The position numbers and the translations under genes were made by a program. A DNA stretch of 64,000 bases, from NCBI RefSeq assembly GCF_902497995.1, contig NZ_CABVII010000017.1, positions 98,762 through 162,761 of the forward strand, in the 5' to 3' direction. Source of the stretch: Pseudomonas fluorescens (GTDB lineage: Bacteria > Pseudomonadota > Gammaproteobacteria > Pseudomonadales > Pseudomonadaceae). Every line of letters begins with the position of its first letter. The first letter of the stretch is position 1. Below the pieces are notes generated by a model. It ran no database searches and had not been told where the DNA came from. It saw nothing but the letters and a program-made list of their open reading frames with translations. Positions 25,353 to 33,536 of this stretch are shown here, one piece after another.

Positions 25353-26120
25353 TCAAGTGCTCAAATACCGCCCAATCAAGGCAATCCCGCTGGCCAGCAC
25401 CAACCACGTCACCAGCCGCACGAACGCCTCCCGGGACAGTTTCATCGTCAACCGCCGGCCAATCCACAACCCCAGCGCCATGGCCGGCAATAAACACACG
25501 GCCAATACCAACAAGGGTAGCTCGGCATACACGCCCGCGACGGCAAACAGGCTCAAACGCACTACCGTGCTGCAACTGATCAGCGCGCTCTGCGTCGCCC
25601 TCGCCGCCTCCTTGGGCAGCCGGCTGTTCAAATAAATCGCATATAAAAAGCCGCCACTGCCAAACAACGCCCCGAACATCCCCCCCACCGCACCCATCGG
25701 CACGGCCCAGGCGGCGGACAATTGTGCTGGACGGGTTTTGACCCACAGGCTGTAAATCGCATAAGCGCTGATAAACAGCCCCATCAACAGCAGCAACACA
25801 TCGGAATGCAGGTTCAGCAGAAAAATCACCCCCAAGGTGCAGCCCACCGCCATGCAGGGCAACAAGCGCAACAACTCGGGCCTGGCCACATCCCGCCTCG
25901 AGGGCAGCAGATTGCCAAATGCCGCGACGAAATCCAGCAGCACCAGAAGCGGCACGATCTTCGACAACGGCATGAACAGGATCAGAATCGGCCCCGCCAC
26001 CAGGGCGGTACCGAATCCGGCGATGCCGAACACGATATAGGCCAGCGCGATGCCCAGCCCGATCACCAGCCAATCCGTCGCGCCGAAGGGCCATTGGTGC
26101 AACAACTCAAGCACATTCAT
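25353..26120 (-). CDS. TauE/SafE-family membrane transporter
   Basis: This 255-residue inner-membrane protein has eight predicted helices. The signature of the family is present twice: FGIAGFGTALVAGPILIL at about 31-48 and GAVGGMFGALFGSGGFLYA at about 143-161. Members are thought to move sulfite, sulfoacetate or other organosulfur anions. Nothing nearby identifies the substrate; it stands between two REPINs as a single gene. Confidence 0.87.
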   Translation of the reverse strand: MNVLELLHQWPFGATDWLVIGLGIALAYIVFGIAGFGTALVAGPILILFMPLSKIVPLLVLLDFVAAFGNLLPSRRDVARPELLRLLPCMAVGCTLGVIFLLNLHSDVLLLLMGLFISAYAIYSLWVKTRPAQLSAAWAVPMGAVGGMFGALFGSGGFLYAIYLNSRLPKEAARATQSALISCSTVVRLSLFAVAGVYAELPLLVLAVCLLPAMALGLWIGRRLTMKLSREAFVRLVTWLVLASGIALIGRYLST

Positions 26121-26158
26121 TACGTGTCTTCCTTGAATCCCGAAGCAGACTTTAAACC

Positions 26159-26250
26159 TGTGGGAGCGGGCTTGCTCGCGAATGCGGTGTGACAGTCAAT
26201 GTTGATATCGACTGATACTCCGCATTCGCGAGCAAGCCCGCTCCCACAAA
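26159..26250. repeat. REPIN
   Basis: Inverted pair ctgtgggagcgggcttgctc at 26159 and cgcgagcaagcccgctccca ending near 26248, between the divergent exporter and xseA genes. Confidence 0.85.
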
Positions 26251-26319
26251 AAAGCCTACCCACAGGGATTTGCGTTGACTCATGGAGATTGTTCGTCGAA
26301 TGCCTTTAAACTGCGCCCC

Positions 26320-27699
26320 ATGATTAAAGATCCCTTTGCAAGACTCGGCCTGGACCGGGAAGTCCTGACTGTCAGCCAGCTCAACGGCCGCGCGCGGGTG
26401 TTGCTCGAAGACGTGTTCAGTAATATCTGGGTCGAAGGCGAAATCTCCAACCTCGCCCGCCCGGCGTCCGGCCATGTGTATTTCACCCTCAAGGACAGCG
26501 GTGCCCAGGTGCGTTGCGCCTTGTTCCGGCAGAACGCGGCGCGGGTGCGCCAGGCGTTGAAAGATGGCCTGGCGGTCAAGGTGCGCGGCAAGGTCTCGCT
26601 GTTCGAGGGCCGCGGTGACTATCAACTGATCCTCGACACCGTGGAGCCTGCCGGCGACGGCGCCCTGCGCCTGGCCTTCGATGCGCTGAAAGAAAAGCTC
26701 AGCGCCGAAGGCCTGTTCAGTGCCGAGCGCAAAGTGCCGCTGCCGGCGCACCCGCAACGCATCGGCATCATCAGTTCGCCCACCGGCGCGGTGATCCGCG
26801 ACATCATCAGCGTCTTCCGTCGCCGCGCCCCGCAGGTGCAGCTGACGCTGATCCCCACCGCCGTACAAGGCCGCGAAGCCACCGCGCAGATTGTCCGCGC
26901 GCTGAAACTGGCGGACGCCCGTGGCTTCGACGCGCTGATCCTGGCCCGTGGCGGCGGCTCCCTGGAAGACCTCTGGTGTTTCAATGAAGAAGCCGTGGCC
27001 CGCGCCGTGGACGCTTGCGTGACGCCGATTGTCAGCGCCGTCGGCCATGAAACCGACGTCTCGATCAGCGACTTCGTCGCCGACGTTCGCGCCCCGACCC
27101 CTTCCGCCGCCGCCGAACTGCTGGCGCCGGATTCCAGCGACCTGGTGCGTCGGGTCGAAAGCCTGCATCGACGGCTGGTGATGCGTATTCGTGACCGCTT
27201 GATGCGTGATCGACTGCGCCTGGAAGGCATGTCCCGCCGCCTGCGCCATCCCGGCGAACGCCTGCGTCAGCAAGCGCAGCGCCTGGATGACCTGGACATG
27301 CGCCTGCGCCGCGCGTTCGAACGCAGCCTCAATACCCGTCGCGAACGCCTGATTCGTCTGGAAACCCGCCTTGCCGGGCAACATCCCGGTCGGCAACTGG
27401 CAATGCTCCGTCAGCGCCTCGACAGCTTTGCCGAACGCCTGCCCCGGGCCATGCGCGAAGGCCTCAAGAACCGCCGCCTGCAACTGCAAAGCCAGATGCA
27501 GACGCTGCATGTGGTCAGCCCCCTGGCGACCCTCAGCCGTGGCTACAGCATTCTGCTGGACGAGCGCGGCAACGCGATCCGCAACGCTGCGCAAACCCAC
27601 ACCGGCCAGCGCCTGAAAGCCAGACTGGGCGAAGGCGAGCTGCAAGTGCGGGTCGAAGACAATCACCTGACGCCTGTCACCCTCTCTTTACTGGATTGA
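26320..27699 (+). CDS. xseA: Exodeoxyribonuclease VII large subunit
   Basis: XseA is the catalytic subunit of exonuclease VII, which degrades single-stranded DNA. Starting at MIKDPFARLGLDRE the protein has 459 residues. An OB-fold (about 13-110, NIWVEGEISNLARPASGHVYFTLKD) precedes the nuclease domain with RRAPQVQLTLIPTAVQG, ARGGGSLEDLW and SAVGHETDVSISDFVAD, then a long helical C-terminal region rich in Arg. The frame is open upstream into the REPIN, but that start gives an atypical N-terminus. Confidence 0.95.
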   Translation: MIKDPFARLGLDREVLTVSQLNGRARVLLEDVFSNIWVEGEISNLARPASGHVYFTLKDSGAQVRCALFRQNAARVRQALKDGLAVKVRGKVSLFEGRGDYQLILDTVEPAGDGALRLAFDALKEKLSAEGLFSAERKVPLPAHPQRIGIISSPTGAVIRDIISVFRRRAPQVQLTLIPTAVQGREATAQIVRALKLADARGFDALILARGGGSLEDLWCFNEEAVARAVDACVTPIVSAVGHETDVSISDFVADVRAPTPSAAAELLAPDSSDLVRRVESLHRRLVMRIRDRLMRDRLRLEGMSRRLRHPGERLRQQAQRLDDLDMRLRRAFERSLNTRRERLIRLETRLAGQHPGRQLAMLRQRLDSFAERLPRAMREGLKNRRLQLQSQMQTLHVVSPLATLSRGYSILLDERGNAIRNAAQTHTGQRLKARLGEGELQVRVEDNHLTPVTLSLLD

Positions 27700-27702
27700 T
27701 CC

Positions 27703-28524
27703 ATGCCGCGCTTTCTCGCTCCGCTGCTGTTGCTGTGCCTGACCGTCAATGCCCACGCCGACAGTTACATCACCCGCCTGTTGAACAAGCCGGTGCCCGG
27801 TGGCGTGGCGGTTGTCGACCTGGGCACTTCCGCCCAGGCGCCAAAAGCCAGCTATCAAGGCAAACCGGTGCTGGTGGTCAAGGAACAGAACAATTGGCTG
27901 GCTATTGTCGGGGTGCCGTTGACGGTCAAGCCGGGTACGCAGCAGCTCAGCAGTGACGGGCGTCATCTGAGTTTCACCGTTGGCAACAAGAAATACCCGG
28001 AACAGCGCATCACCCTGAAGAACAAGCAGCAGGTCAATCCGGACCCGGAAAATCTCAAGCGCATCGAGGGCGAACTGGCCGAGCAGATCCAGGCCTACCG
28101 CAGTTTCAGTCCGAATACTCCGAGCAACCTGTTGCTGGATAAACCGGTCAACGGGCCGTTGTCGAGCAAGTTCGGTGTGCGTCGGTTCTTTAATGGTGAA
28201 GAGCGCAATCCCCATGCAGGCCTGGATTTCGCGGTGCCGGCGGGTACGCCGATCAAGACGCCGGCTGCGGGCAAGGTGATTCTGATCGGCAATTACTTCT
28301 TTAATGGCAACACAGTGTTTGTCGATCATGGGCAGGGCTTTATCAGCATGTTCTGTCACATGTCCAAGATTGACGTGAAGGTCGGGCAGCAGTTGGCCCG
28401 TGGTGGAGTGGTCGGGAAGGTTGGCGCGACTGGGCGAGCGACCGGGCCGCATATGCACTGGAATGTCAGCCTGAATGATGCGCGGGTGGATCCGGCGATC
28501 TTTATTGGGGCGTTTCAGCCTTAG
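27703..28524 (+). CDS. Periplasmic M23-family metallopeptidase
   Basis: This 273-residue protein has a signal peptide (MPRFLAPLLLLCLTVNAHA). A beta-rich region (30-110) precedes the LytM/M23 domain at about 150-270 with zinc ligands His171 and Asp175 (NPHAGLDF) and His252 (GPHMHW); His219 is in MFCHM. Active LytM-type enzymes cut peptidoglycan cross-bridges, and all key residues are present. The gene starts 3 bases after xseA and is probably co-transcribed. Its last three codons lie in a 45-base tandem duplication. Confidence 0.9.
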   Translation: MPRFLAPLLLLCLTVNAHADSYITRLLNKPVPGGVAVVDLGTSAQAPKASYQGKPVLVVKEQNNWLAIVGVPLTVKPGTQQLSSDGRHLSFTVGNKKYPEQRITLKNKQQVNPDPENLKRIEGELAEQIQAYRSFSPNTPSNLLLDKPVNGPLSSKFGVRRFFNGEERNPHAGLDFAVPAGTPIKTPAAGKVILIGNYFFNGNTVFVDHGQGFISMFCHMSKIDVKVGQQLARGGVVGKVGATGRATGPHMHWNVSLNDARVDPAIFIGAFQP

Positions 28525-28605
28525 ATGATTGTGAGGCTGATGGCCCCTTCGCGGGCAAGCCAGCCTTAGATGATTGTGAGGCTGATGGCCCCTTCGCGGG
28601 CAAGC
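28516..28605. repeat. Perfect 45-base tandem duplication
   Basis: The block 28516-28560, starting cagccttagatgattgtgag and ending gcgggcaagc, is repeated without mismatch at 28561-28605. The first copy holds the end of the M23 gene (stop at 28522); the second copy holds an untranslated replica of that end and then runs into a complete REP. Absence of mismatches suggests a recent event. Confidence 0.95.
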
Positions 28606-28684
28606 CCGCTCCCACAGTGATCGGGGTGAACGTGATTTTATGTACACCACCAATCCCTGTGGGAGCGGGCTTGCCCGCGAAGGC
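28594..28684. repeat. REPIN
   Basis: Inverted REP pair gcgggcaagcccgctcccac at about 28597 and gtgggagcgggcttgcccgc ending near 28680. The left REP is partly duplicated upstream by the 45-base repeat. Confidence 0.85.
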
Positions 28685-28701
28685 GGCCTCATTGGCGCCG
28701 C

Positions 28702-29058
28702 TTATTCCGCCTCCAGATCCTCGATCCCATGAATTTCCCTGTGTGCCAGGCACTCCTTGATCCAGGCCTGGGTTTCCTCCGAGAAGCCGGCCAGTTCCTC
28801 AGATGTGATCAACTCATGAGTACACAATCCCAGCAAATGAGCCGGCGCCTCACTGCGTGAATGACTGAAAACGTCAAACGCCCAATACAGCTCCTGCTGA
28901 CCGGCCTTGAGCCTCTCCTCACTGGCTTCAATACGCTCATAAGGCGCCAGGCTTTTATCCAGCACCAAACGCTCGACCTCCTCCATGATCCGGATACACA
29001 TCCGCTCATGGGCCACCGGACGCAATGCGCTATAAAGTTTCCAATCCGATTCATTCAT
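28702..29058 (-). CDS. Uncharacterised acidic 118-residue protein
   Basis: I do not recognise this family. The protein is small, soluble and acidic, predicted mostly helical (RPVAHERMCIRIMEEVERLV, YERIEASEERLKAGQQELYW, SEETQAWIKECLAHREIHG). There is no signal peptide or metal motif. It reads away from leuA and ends next to a REPIN. The start is the ATG of MNESDWKLYS, preceded by the purine-rich aggagtcgg-like stretch. Confidence 0.7.
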   Translation of the reverse strand: MNESDWKLYSALRPVAHERMCIRIMEEVERLVLDKSLAPYERIEASEERLKAGQQELYWAFDVFSHSRSEAPAHLLGLCTHELITSEELAGFSEETQAWIKECLAHREIHGIEDLEAE

Positions 29059-29286
29059 TGCCGACTCCTGCTTCCAGGTCGCCTGATTGAGGCTTTAAGG
29101 ATAGCTGCGCCACCGCAGACAAGGTCGACAATTTTCAATTGCGCACCGCTCAAACCTCGCGCAACCATCAAGACAATCATCGCCATTAACCGCAATAAAA
29201 TCTCGATAAATTCGCCTTTTCGAGTATTCCTCTCATTTTTTTTCGACCGCTTGCCATCCTTTCTTCTCGCGGTTAGGGTTGAAGAC
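29059..29286. other. Divergent control region upstream of leuA
   Basis: This AT-richer stretch separates the 118-residue gene from leuA and its candidate leader. It should carry both promoters (for example aataaaatctcg near 29193), but I cannot place a convincing -35/-10 pair. No other gene is seen. Confidence 0.5.
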
Positions 29287-29364
29287 ATGAAAACCTCTCA
29301 CACCCTCATTCAGCGTCGCCAGCACCGCAGCCTGTGCCTTGTCAGTGCACGACTGCCGGGCTGA
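29287..29364 (+). CDS. Candidate leuA leader peptide (25 residues)
   Basis: An ATG at 29287 opens a 25-residue ORF, MKTSHTLIQRRQHRSLCLVS then ARLPG, ending 90 bases before leuA. It has four Leu codons, three of them in the second half, but no Leu run like enterobacterial LeuL. The position suggests a leader or upstream ORF controlling leuA. I cannot identify a clear attenuator; the only local hairpin is ggccg/cggcc at about 29418-29435 without a T tract. Confidence 0.4.
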   Translation: MKTSHTLIQRRQHRSLCLVSARLPG

Positions 29365-29454
29365 ATCGCGGTGCCTCGCCCCACGCTTTGCCCAAGAACA
29401 TTTTGATCCACCGGCAGGCCGCCTCTTTTCGGCCCACACAACAAGGATTTCCCG

Positions 29455-31134
29455 ATGAGCATGCTCAAAGACCCGTCTTCGAAATACCGCGCGTTCCCGA
29501 CCATCGACATCCCGGACCGCACCTGGCCGTCGAAGACCATCACCGCCGCGCCGATCTGGTGCAGCTCCGACCTGCGTGACGGTAACCAGTCGCTGATCGA
29601 GCCCATGGACGCGACCAAGAAGCTGCGTTTCTGGAAAACCCTGGTGTCGGTGGGCGTGAAAGAAATCGAAGCCTCGTTCCCGGCGGCTTCGCAAACCGAT
29701 TTCGACTTCGTGCGCAGCCTGATCGAAGGCGGCCACATCCCGGACGACACCACCATCCAGGTGCTGACCCAAGGCCGTGAAGACCTGATCGAGCGCACCT
29801 TCGAATCCCTGCGCGGGGCGAAGAAAGCCATCGTTCACCTGTACAACGCGACGTCCCCTTCCTTCCGCCGGATTGTCTTCAATCAGGACAAGGACGGGAT
29901 CAAGGCCATTGCCGTGGAAGCGGCCAAGCTGTTCGTCAAATACGCGGCGAAGCAGCCAGACACCGAATGGACCTTCGAGTACTCGCCGGAAACCTTCAGC
30001 GCGACCGAACTGGAGTTCGCCAAGGAAGTCTGCGACGCGGTGATCGAGGTCTGGAACCCGACGCCCGAGCACAAGATGATCCTCAACCTGCCGGCCACCG
30101 TCGAATGCGCGACCCCGAACATCTATGCCGACCAGATCGAATGGTTCGGCCGTCATATCAACCGTCGTGACAGCGTGATCATCAGCCTGCACACCCACAA
30201 CGACCGTGGCACCGGCGTTGCCGCCACCGAGCTGGGCCTGATGGCCGGCGCCGACCGTGTCGAAGGCTGCCTGTTCGGCAACGGCGAGCGCACCGGTAAC
30301 GTCGACCTGGTGACCGTGGCCTTGAACCTCTACACCCAGGGCGTGCACCCTGAACTGGACTTCTCCGACATCGACGGCGTGCGCAAAGTCGTTGAAGAGT
30401 GCAACCAGATCCAGGTGCACCCGCGTCATCCATACGTCGGCGACCTGGTGCATACCGCGTTCTCCGGCTCGCACCAGGATGCGATCCGCAAGGGCTTCGC
30501 CCAGCAGAAACCGGACGCCCTGTGGGAAGTGCCATACCTGCCGATCGACCCGGCCGACATCGGCCGCAGCTACGAGGCGGTGATCCGCGTCAACAGCCAG
30601 TCGGGCAAGGGCGGTATCGCCTACTTGCTGGAACAGGAATACGGCATCAGCTTGCCACGCCGCATGCAGATCGAGTTCAGCCAGGTCGTGCAGCGTGAAA
30701 CCGATCGCCTGGGCCTCGAAATGACCGCCAAGCAGATCCACTCGCTGTTGATCAGCGAGTACCTGCAAGCCAACACCCCGTACGCGCTGGTCAGCCATCG
30801 CCTGCAGGAAGAAAACGGTCACAGCGCCGTCGAAGTGGAAGTGGCCAGCAAGGGCCAGGGCGAAACCAACCTGCACTGGCGCGGCAAGGGCAACGGCGCC
30901 CTGGAAGCGCTGGTGGCCGGCCTGCCGATCCCGGTCGAGATCATGGACTACAACGAACACGCCATCGGCGCGGGTACCAATGCCAAGGCCGCGGCCTACA
31001 TCGAGCTGCGGGTGAATGGTGAGCGTGCGGTGCATGGTGTCGGGATCGATGAAAACATCACCACTGCCAGCTTCAAGGCGCTGTTCAGTGCGCTGAACCG
31101 CTCGTTGAGCCAGCCGGAAGCGAAAGCGGCGTAA
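29455..31134 (+). CDS. leuA: 2-isopropylmalate synthase
   Basis: LeuA condenses acetyl-CoA with 2-oxoisovalerate, the first committed step of leucine synthesis. The 559-residue sequence is the longer (type 2) form: SSDLRDGNQSL at 38-48 at the metal site, HTHNDRGTGVAATELGL in the barrel, FGNGERTGNVDL, and a C-terminal regulatory domain (about 430-550, leucine feedback site) with AIGAGTNAKAAAYIEL. The start ATG has aagga upstream. A terminator follows directly. Confidence 0.96.
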   Translation: MSMLKDPSSKYRAFPTIDIPDRTWPSKTITAAPIWCSSDLRDGNQSLIEPMDATKKLRFWKTLVSVGVKEIEASFPAASQTDFDFVRSLIEGGHIPDDTTIQVLTQGREDLIERTFESLRGAKKAIVHLYNATSPSFRRIVFNQDKDGIKAIAVEAAKLFVKYAAKQPDTEWTFEYSPETFSATELEFAKEVCDAVIEVWNPTPEHKMILNLPATVECATPNIYADQIEWFGRHINRRDSVIISLHTHNDRGTGVAATELGLMAGADRVEGCLFGNGERTGNVDLVTVALNLYTQGVHPELDFSDIDGVRKVVEECNQIQVHPRHPYVGDLVHTAFSGSHQDAIRKGFAQQKPDALWEVPYLPIDPADIGRSYEAVIRVNSQSGKGGIAYLLEQEYGISLPRRMQIEFSQVVQRETDRLGLEMTAKQIHSLLISEYLQANTPYALVSHRLQEENGHSAVEVEVASKGQGETNLHWRGKGNGALEALVAGLPIPVEIMDYNEHAIGAGTNAKAAAYIELRVNGERAVHGVGIDENITTASFKALFSALNRSLSQPEAKAA

Positions 31135-31150
31135 GCCTTCGCTGATATGC

Positions 31151-31190
31151 AAAAGGCCCCTTGGTGTGAACCTTGGGGCCTTTTTGTTTG
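31151..31190 (+). terminator. Rho-independent terminator of leuA
   Basis: The arms aaaaggcccc and ggggcctttt enclose a 14-base loop and are followed by tttttgttt. It begins 16 bases after the leuA stop. Confidence 0.88.
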
Positions 31191-31266
31191 CCTTGTCTCG
31201 TCCTGAGTAAGGTTTACACCTGTATCAGGGCTAGACACTGCTGGTTCGATGTTGCCTGGACCGGCC

Positions 31267-31366
31267 TCTTCGCGAGCAAGCCCGCTCCCACAGTTGATCG
31301 ATGTGAGCACAGATTTCGTGTACACCAGAAATCCAATGTGGGAGCGGGCTTGCTCGCGAAGGGGCC
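31267..31366. repeat. REPIN
   Basis: Inverted pair cttcgcgagcaagcccgctc at 31267 and gagcgggcttgctcgcgaag ending near 31363, between the leuA terminator and the convergent amidase gene. Confidence 0.85.
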
Positions 31367-31385
31367 GGTTCAGGCAGCGAAAATC

Positions 31386-32177
31386 TCAGGTGAACTCGAA
31401 GGTATCGGCATCGAGATTCGCCGGAAACCGCGTGCGGTAGGCTTGCAGGTCCGCAGCATTGAGCACCACCTGAAACACCCCATCCGCCTCCCCCGCACTC
31501 AGCAACGTCTCACCCTGGAAATCCAGCACCTGACTGTCACCGGTATACGCAAAGCCTTTACCGTCAGTCCCGATGCGATTCACCGCCGCCACGTAGCACA
31601 GGTTTTCGATGGCCCGCGCCGGCAGCAACCGGTTCCAGTGCTGACGCCGCGCCCCCGGCCAGTTGGCGGTGTACAGCAACAGGTCGGTGTCCTGAGCATC
31701 GCGGCTCCACACCGGGAATCGCAGGTCGTAGCAAATCAGCGGCCGAATACGCCACCCCTTGAGCTCGAACTGCACCTGGCGCTCGCCGGGGGTGAAGTGG
31801 TTGTGCTCGCCGGCCATGCGAAACAGATGGCGCTTGTCGTAATGCAACACCTCCCCGTCCGGCCGCGCCCACAACAGGCGATTGCGATGGCTGCCGTCGG
31901 CGGCCTGGACGATGAGGGTGCCGGTGATTACCGCATCGAATTTCGCCGCCTGCACGCGCAGCCATTTGCTGGTCGGACCGTTCTCAGGTTCGGCCAGTGT
32001 TTCCGATTCCATGGAGAAGCCGGTGGTGAACATCTCCGGCAGGATGATCAGGTCAGCACCGCGCGCCTGTTCCAGCAATTGCGCGAAATGCTCAAGGTTG
32101 GCCTGGCGGTCGTGCCAGGCCAGGGTGGTCTGGATCAGCGCGATGTTCAGATTGGGCAGTGCACTCAGATCACGCAT
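31386..32177 (-). CDS. Omega-amidase/nitrilase-family hydrolase (YafV-like)
   Basis: This 263-residue carbon-nitrogen hydrolase has the Glu-Lys-Cys triad: Glu48 (ILPEMFTTGF), Lys115 (HYDKRHLF) and Cys149 (PLICYDLRFP). The PEMFTTGF and YDKRHLF forms match YafV/omega-amidase, which hydrolyses 2-oxoglutaramate or 2-oxosuccinamate. It overlaps the upstream aminotransferase by 13 bases. Such pairs make sense because methionine/glutamine transaminases release 2-oxoglutaramate, and removing it drives the reaction forward. Substrate is inferred from family and neighbour. Confidence 0.88.
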   Translation of the reverse strand: MRDLSALPNLNIALIQTTLAWHDRQANLEHFAQLLEQARGADLIILPEMFTTGFSMESETLAEPENGPTSKWLRVQAAKFDAVITGTLIVQAADGSHRNRLLWARPDGEVLHYDKRHLFRMAGEHNHFTPGERQVQFELKGWRIRPLICYDLRFPVWSRDAQDTDLLLYTANWPGARRQHWNRLLPARAIENLCYVAAVNRIGTDGKGFAYTGDSQVLDFQGETLLSAGEADGVFQVVLNAADLQAYRTRFPANLDADTFEFT

Positions 32178-33313
32178 AATTTTTCCGCTGCTTCACGCAG
32201 GGTCTCCTCGCGTTTGGCGAAGCACAGGCGCACCAGGCGCTGGCCGACCGGCGGCGTTTGGTAAAACACCGAGATCGGGATACTCGCCACGCCATGCTCG
32301 CGGGTCATCCACAGCGCCATCTCGACGTCATTGAGGTCCGGGCGGATCTGCGAATAATCCACCAGCTGGAAGTAAGTGCCGGCCACCCGGGAGAAGCTGA
32401 AGCGCGATGGCGTCAGCAGGTCGCAAAACAAATCGCGCTTGGCCTGATAGAAGGCCGGCAGCTCTTCCACATGTTGCGGGTGTTCGGCCATGTAATCGGC
32501 CAAGGCGTATTGCAACGGCGTCACGCCGCAGAAACTGACGTACTGGTGCACCTTGCGCAGCTCGGCAGTAAGGGCCGGTGGCGCGACCACATAGCCGGTT
32601 TTCCAGCCGGTGACGTGATAGGTCTTGCCGAAGGAGCTGACCACGAATGCGCGCTGATACAGCTCTTCGTGGGCCAGCACGCTGGCGTGCGGCACGCCGT
32701 CGAACACCAGGTGTTCATAGACTTCGTCACTGACCACATAGATGTCACGGTCGCGGATCAAGGTCGCCAGCTGATCCAGTTCGGCATGGCTGATCAATGC
32801 ACCGCTGGGGTTGTGCGGGGTATTGAGGATAATCATCCGCGTGCGCGGCGTAATGGCTTGCGCGAGTTTCTGGAAGTCGATGGAGAAGTCTGTCAGGCCC
32901 AGTTGCACATGCACGCAACGACCACCGGCCAGCTCCACCGAAGGCTCATAGCTGTCGTAGGCCGGATCGAACACGATCACTTCGTCGCCGCTGTGGATAA
33001 CCGCCTGGATGGCACAGAAAATCGCCTGGGTCGCGCCAGGAGTGACCGTCACTTCATGGTCGGCATCCACATTGGCGCCGTAGCTGCGGGCGATCTTCGC
33101 CGCAATCTGCTGACGCAATACCGGCAGGCCGGTCATCGGCGAATACTGGTTGTGGCCACTGGCGATATGCCGGCAGACCGCATCACGCAGGGCCTGCGGG
33201 CCGTCGAAATCGGGGAAACCCTGGGACAGGTTCAGCGCCCCGGTCTGCGCCGCGAGCTGAGACATCTGCGTGAAAATAGTGATGCCGACATTCGGCAGCT
33301 TACTGGTGATCAT
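32165..33313 (-). CDS. PLP-dependent aminotransferase, methionine/aromatic type (YbdL-like)
   Basis: This 382-residue fold-type I aminotransferase has the NLSQGFPDFDGP N-terminal loop, NTPHNPSG at 164-171, SDEVYEHLVFDG, and PLP-binding Lys230 in SSFGKTYHVTGWKTGY. These motifs match YbdL and kynurenine/glutamine transaminase K relatives that use methionine or aromatic amino acids with glutamine or 2-oxo-4-methylthiobutanoate. It overlaps the omega-amidase gene, supporting a role in methionine salvage or glutamine transamination. Confidence 0.88.
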   Translation of the reverse strand: MITSKLPNVGITIFTQMSQLAAQTGALNLSQGFPDFDGPQALRDAVCRHIASGHNQYSPMTGLPVLRQQIAAKIARSYGANVDADHEVTVTPGATQAIFCAIQAVIHSGDEVIVFDPAYDSYEPSVELAGGRCVHVQLGLTDFSIDFQKLAQAITPRTRMIILNTPHNPSGALISHAELDQLATLIRDRDIYVVSDEVYEHLVFDGVPHASVLAHEELYQRAFVVSSFGKTYHVTGWKTGYVVAPPALTAELRKVHQYVSFCGVTPLQYALADYMAEHPQHVEELPAFYQAKRDLFCDLLTPSRFSFSRVAGTYFQLVDYSQIRPDLNDVEMALWMTREHGVASIPISVFYQTPPVGQRLVRLCFAKREETLREAAEKLCVI

Positions 33314-33383
33314 CGGTGATTCCCTGCTCTACACCCGGCTCTACGGCGGCGCGGGAGAGCCCGAGGATAGCCAAACGGCGCCC

Positions 33384-33412
33384 ATAAAAAAGGGCACCTT
33401 AAGCGCCCTTTC
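33384..33412 (-). terminator. Rho-independent terminator downstream of der
   Basis: On the minus strand aaagggc...gcccttt with a cttaag-containing loop is followed by tttt. It is separated from the der stop by a REPIN. Confidence 0.75.
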
Positions 33413-33426
33413 TTCAACCCCGATCC

Positions 33427-33518
33427 CTGTGGGAGCGAGGCTTGCCCGCGAATGCCACACCGCGGAGTATCAGGTACACCGCGTTATCGTTCTTCGCGGG
33501 CAAGCCTCGCTCCTACAG
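33427..33518. repeat. REPIN between der and its terminator
   Basis: Inverted pair tgtgggagcgaggcttgccc at 33427 and gcgggcaagcctcgctccta ending at 33515. Being transcribed in the der 3' UTR, it may shield the mRNA end. Confidence 0.85.
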
Positions 33519-33536
33519 AGGCGAGTTAACCTGCAA

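Noticed and set aside
29233..31152. 639-residue open frame antisense to leuA
   Set aside because: Same shadow effect; leuA is certain and the antisense product has no recognisable domain.
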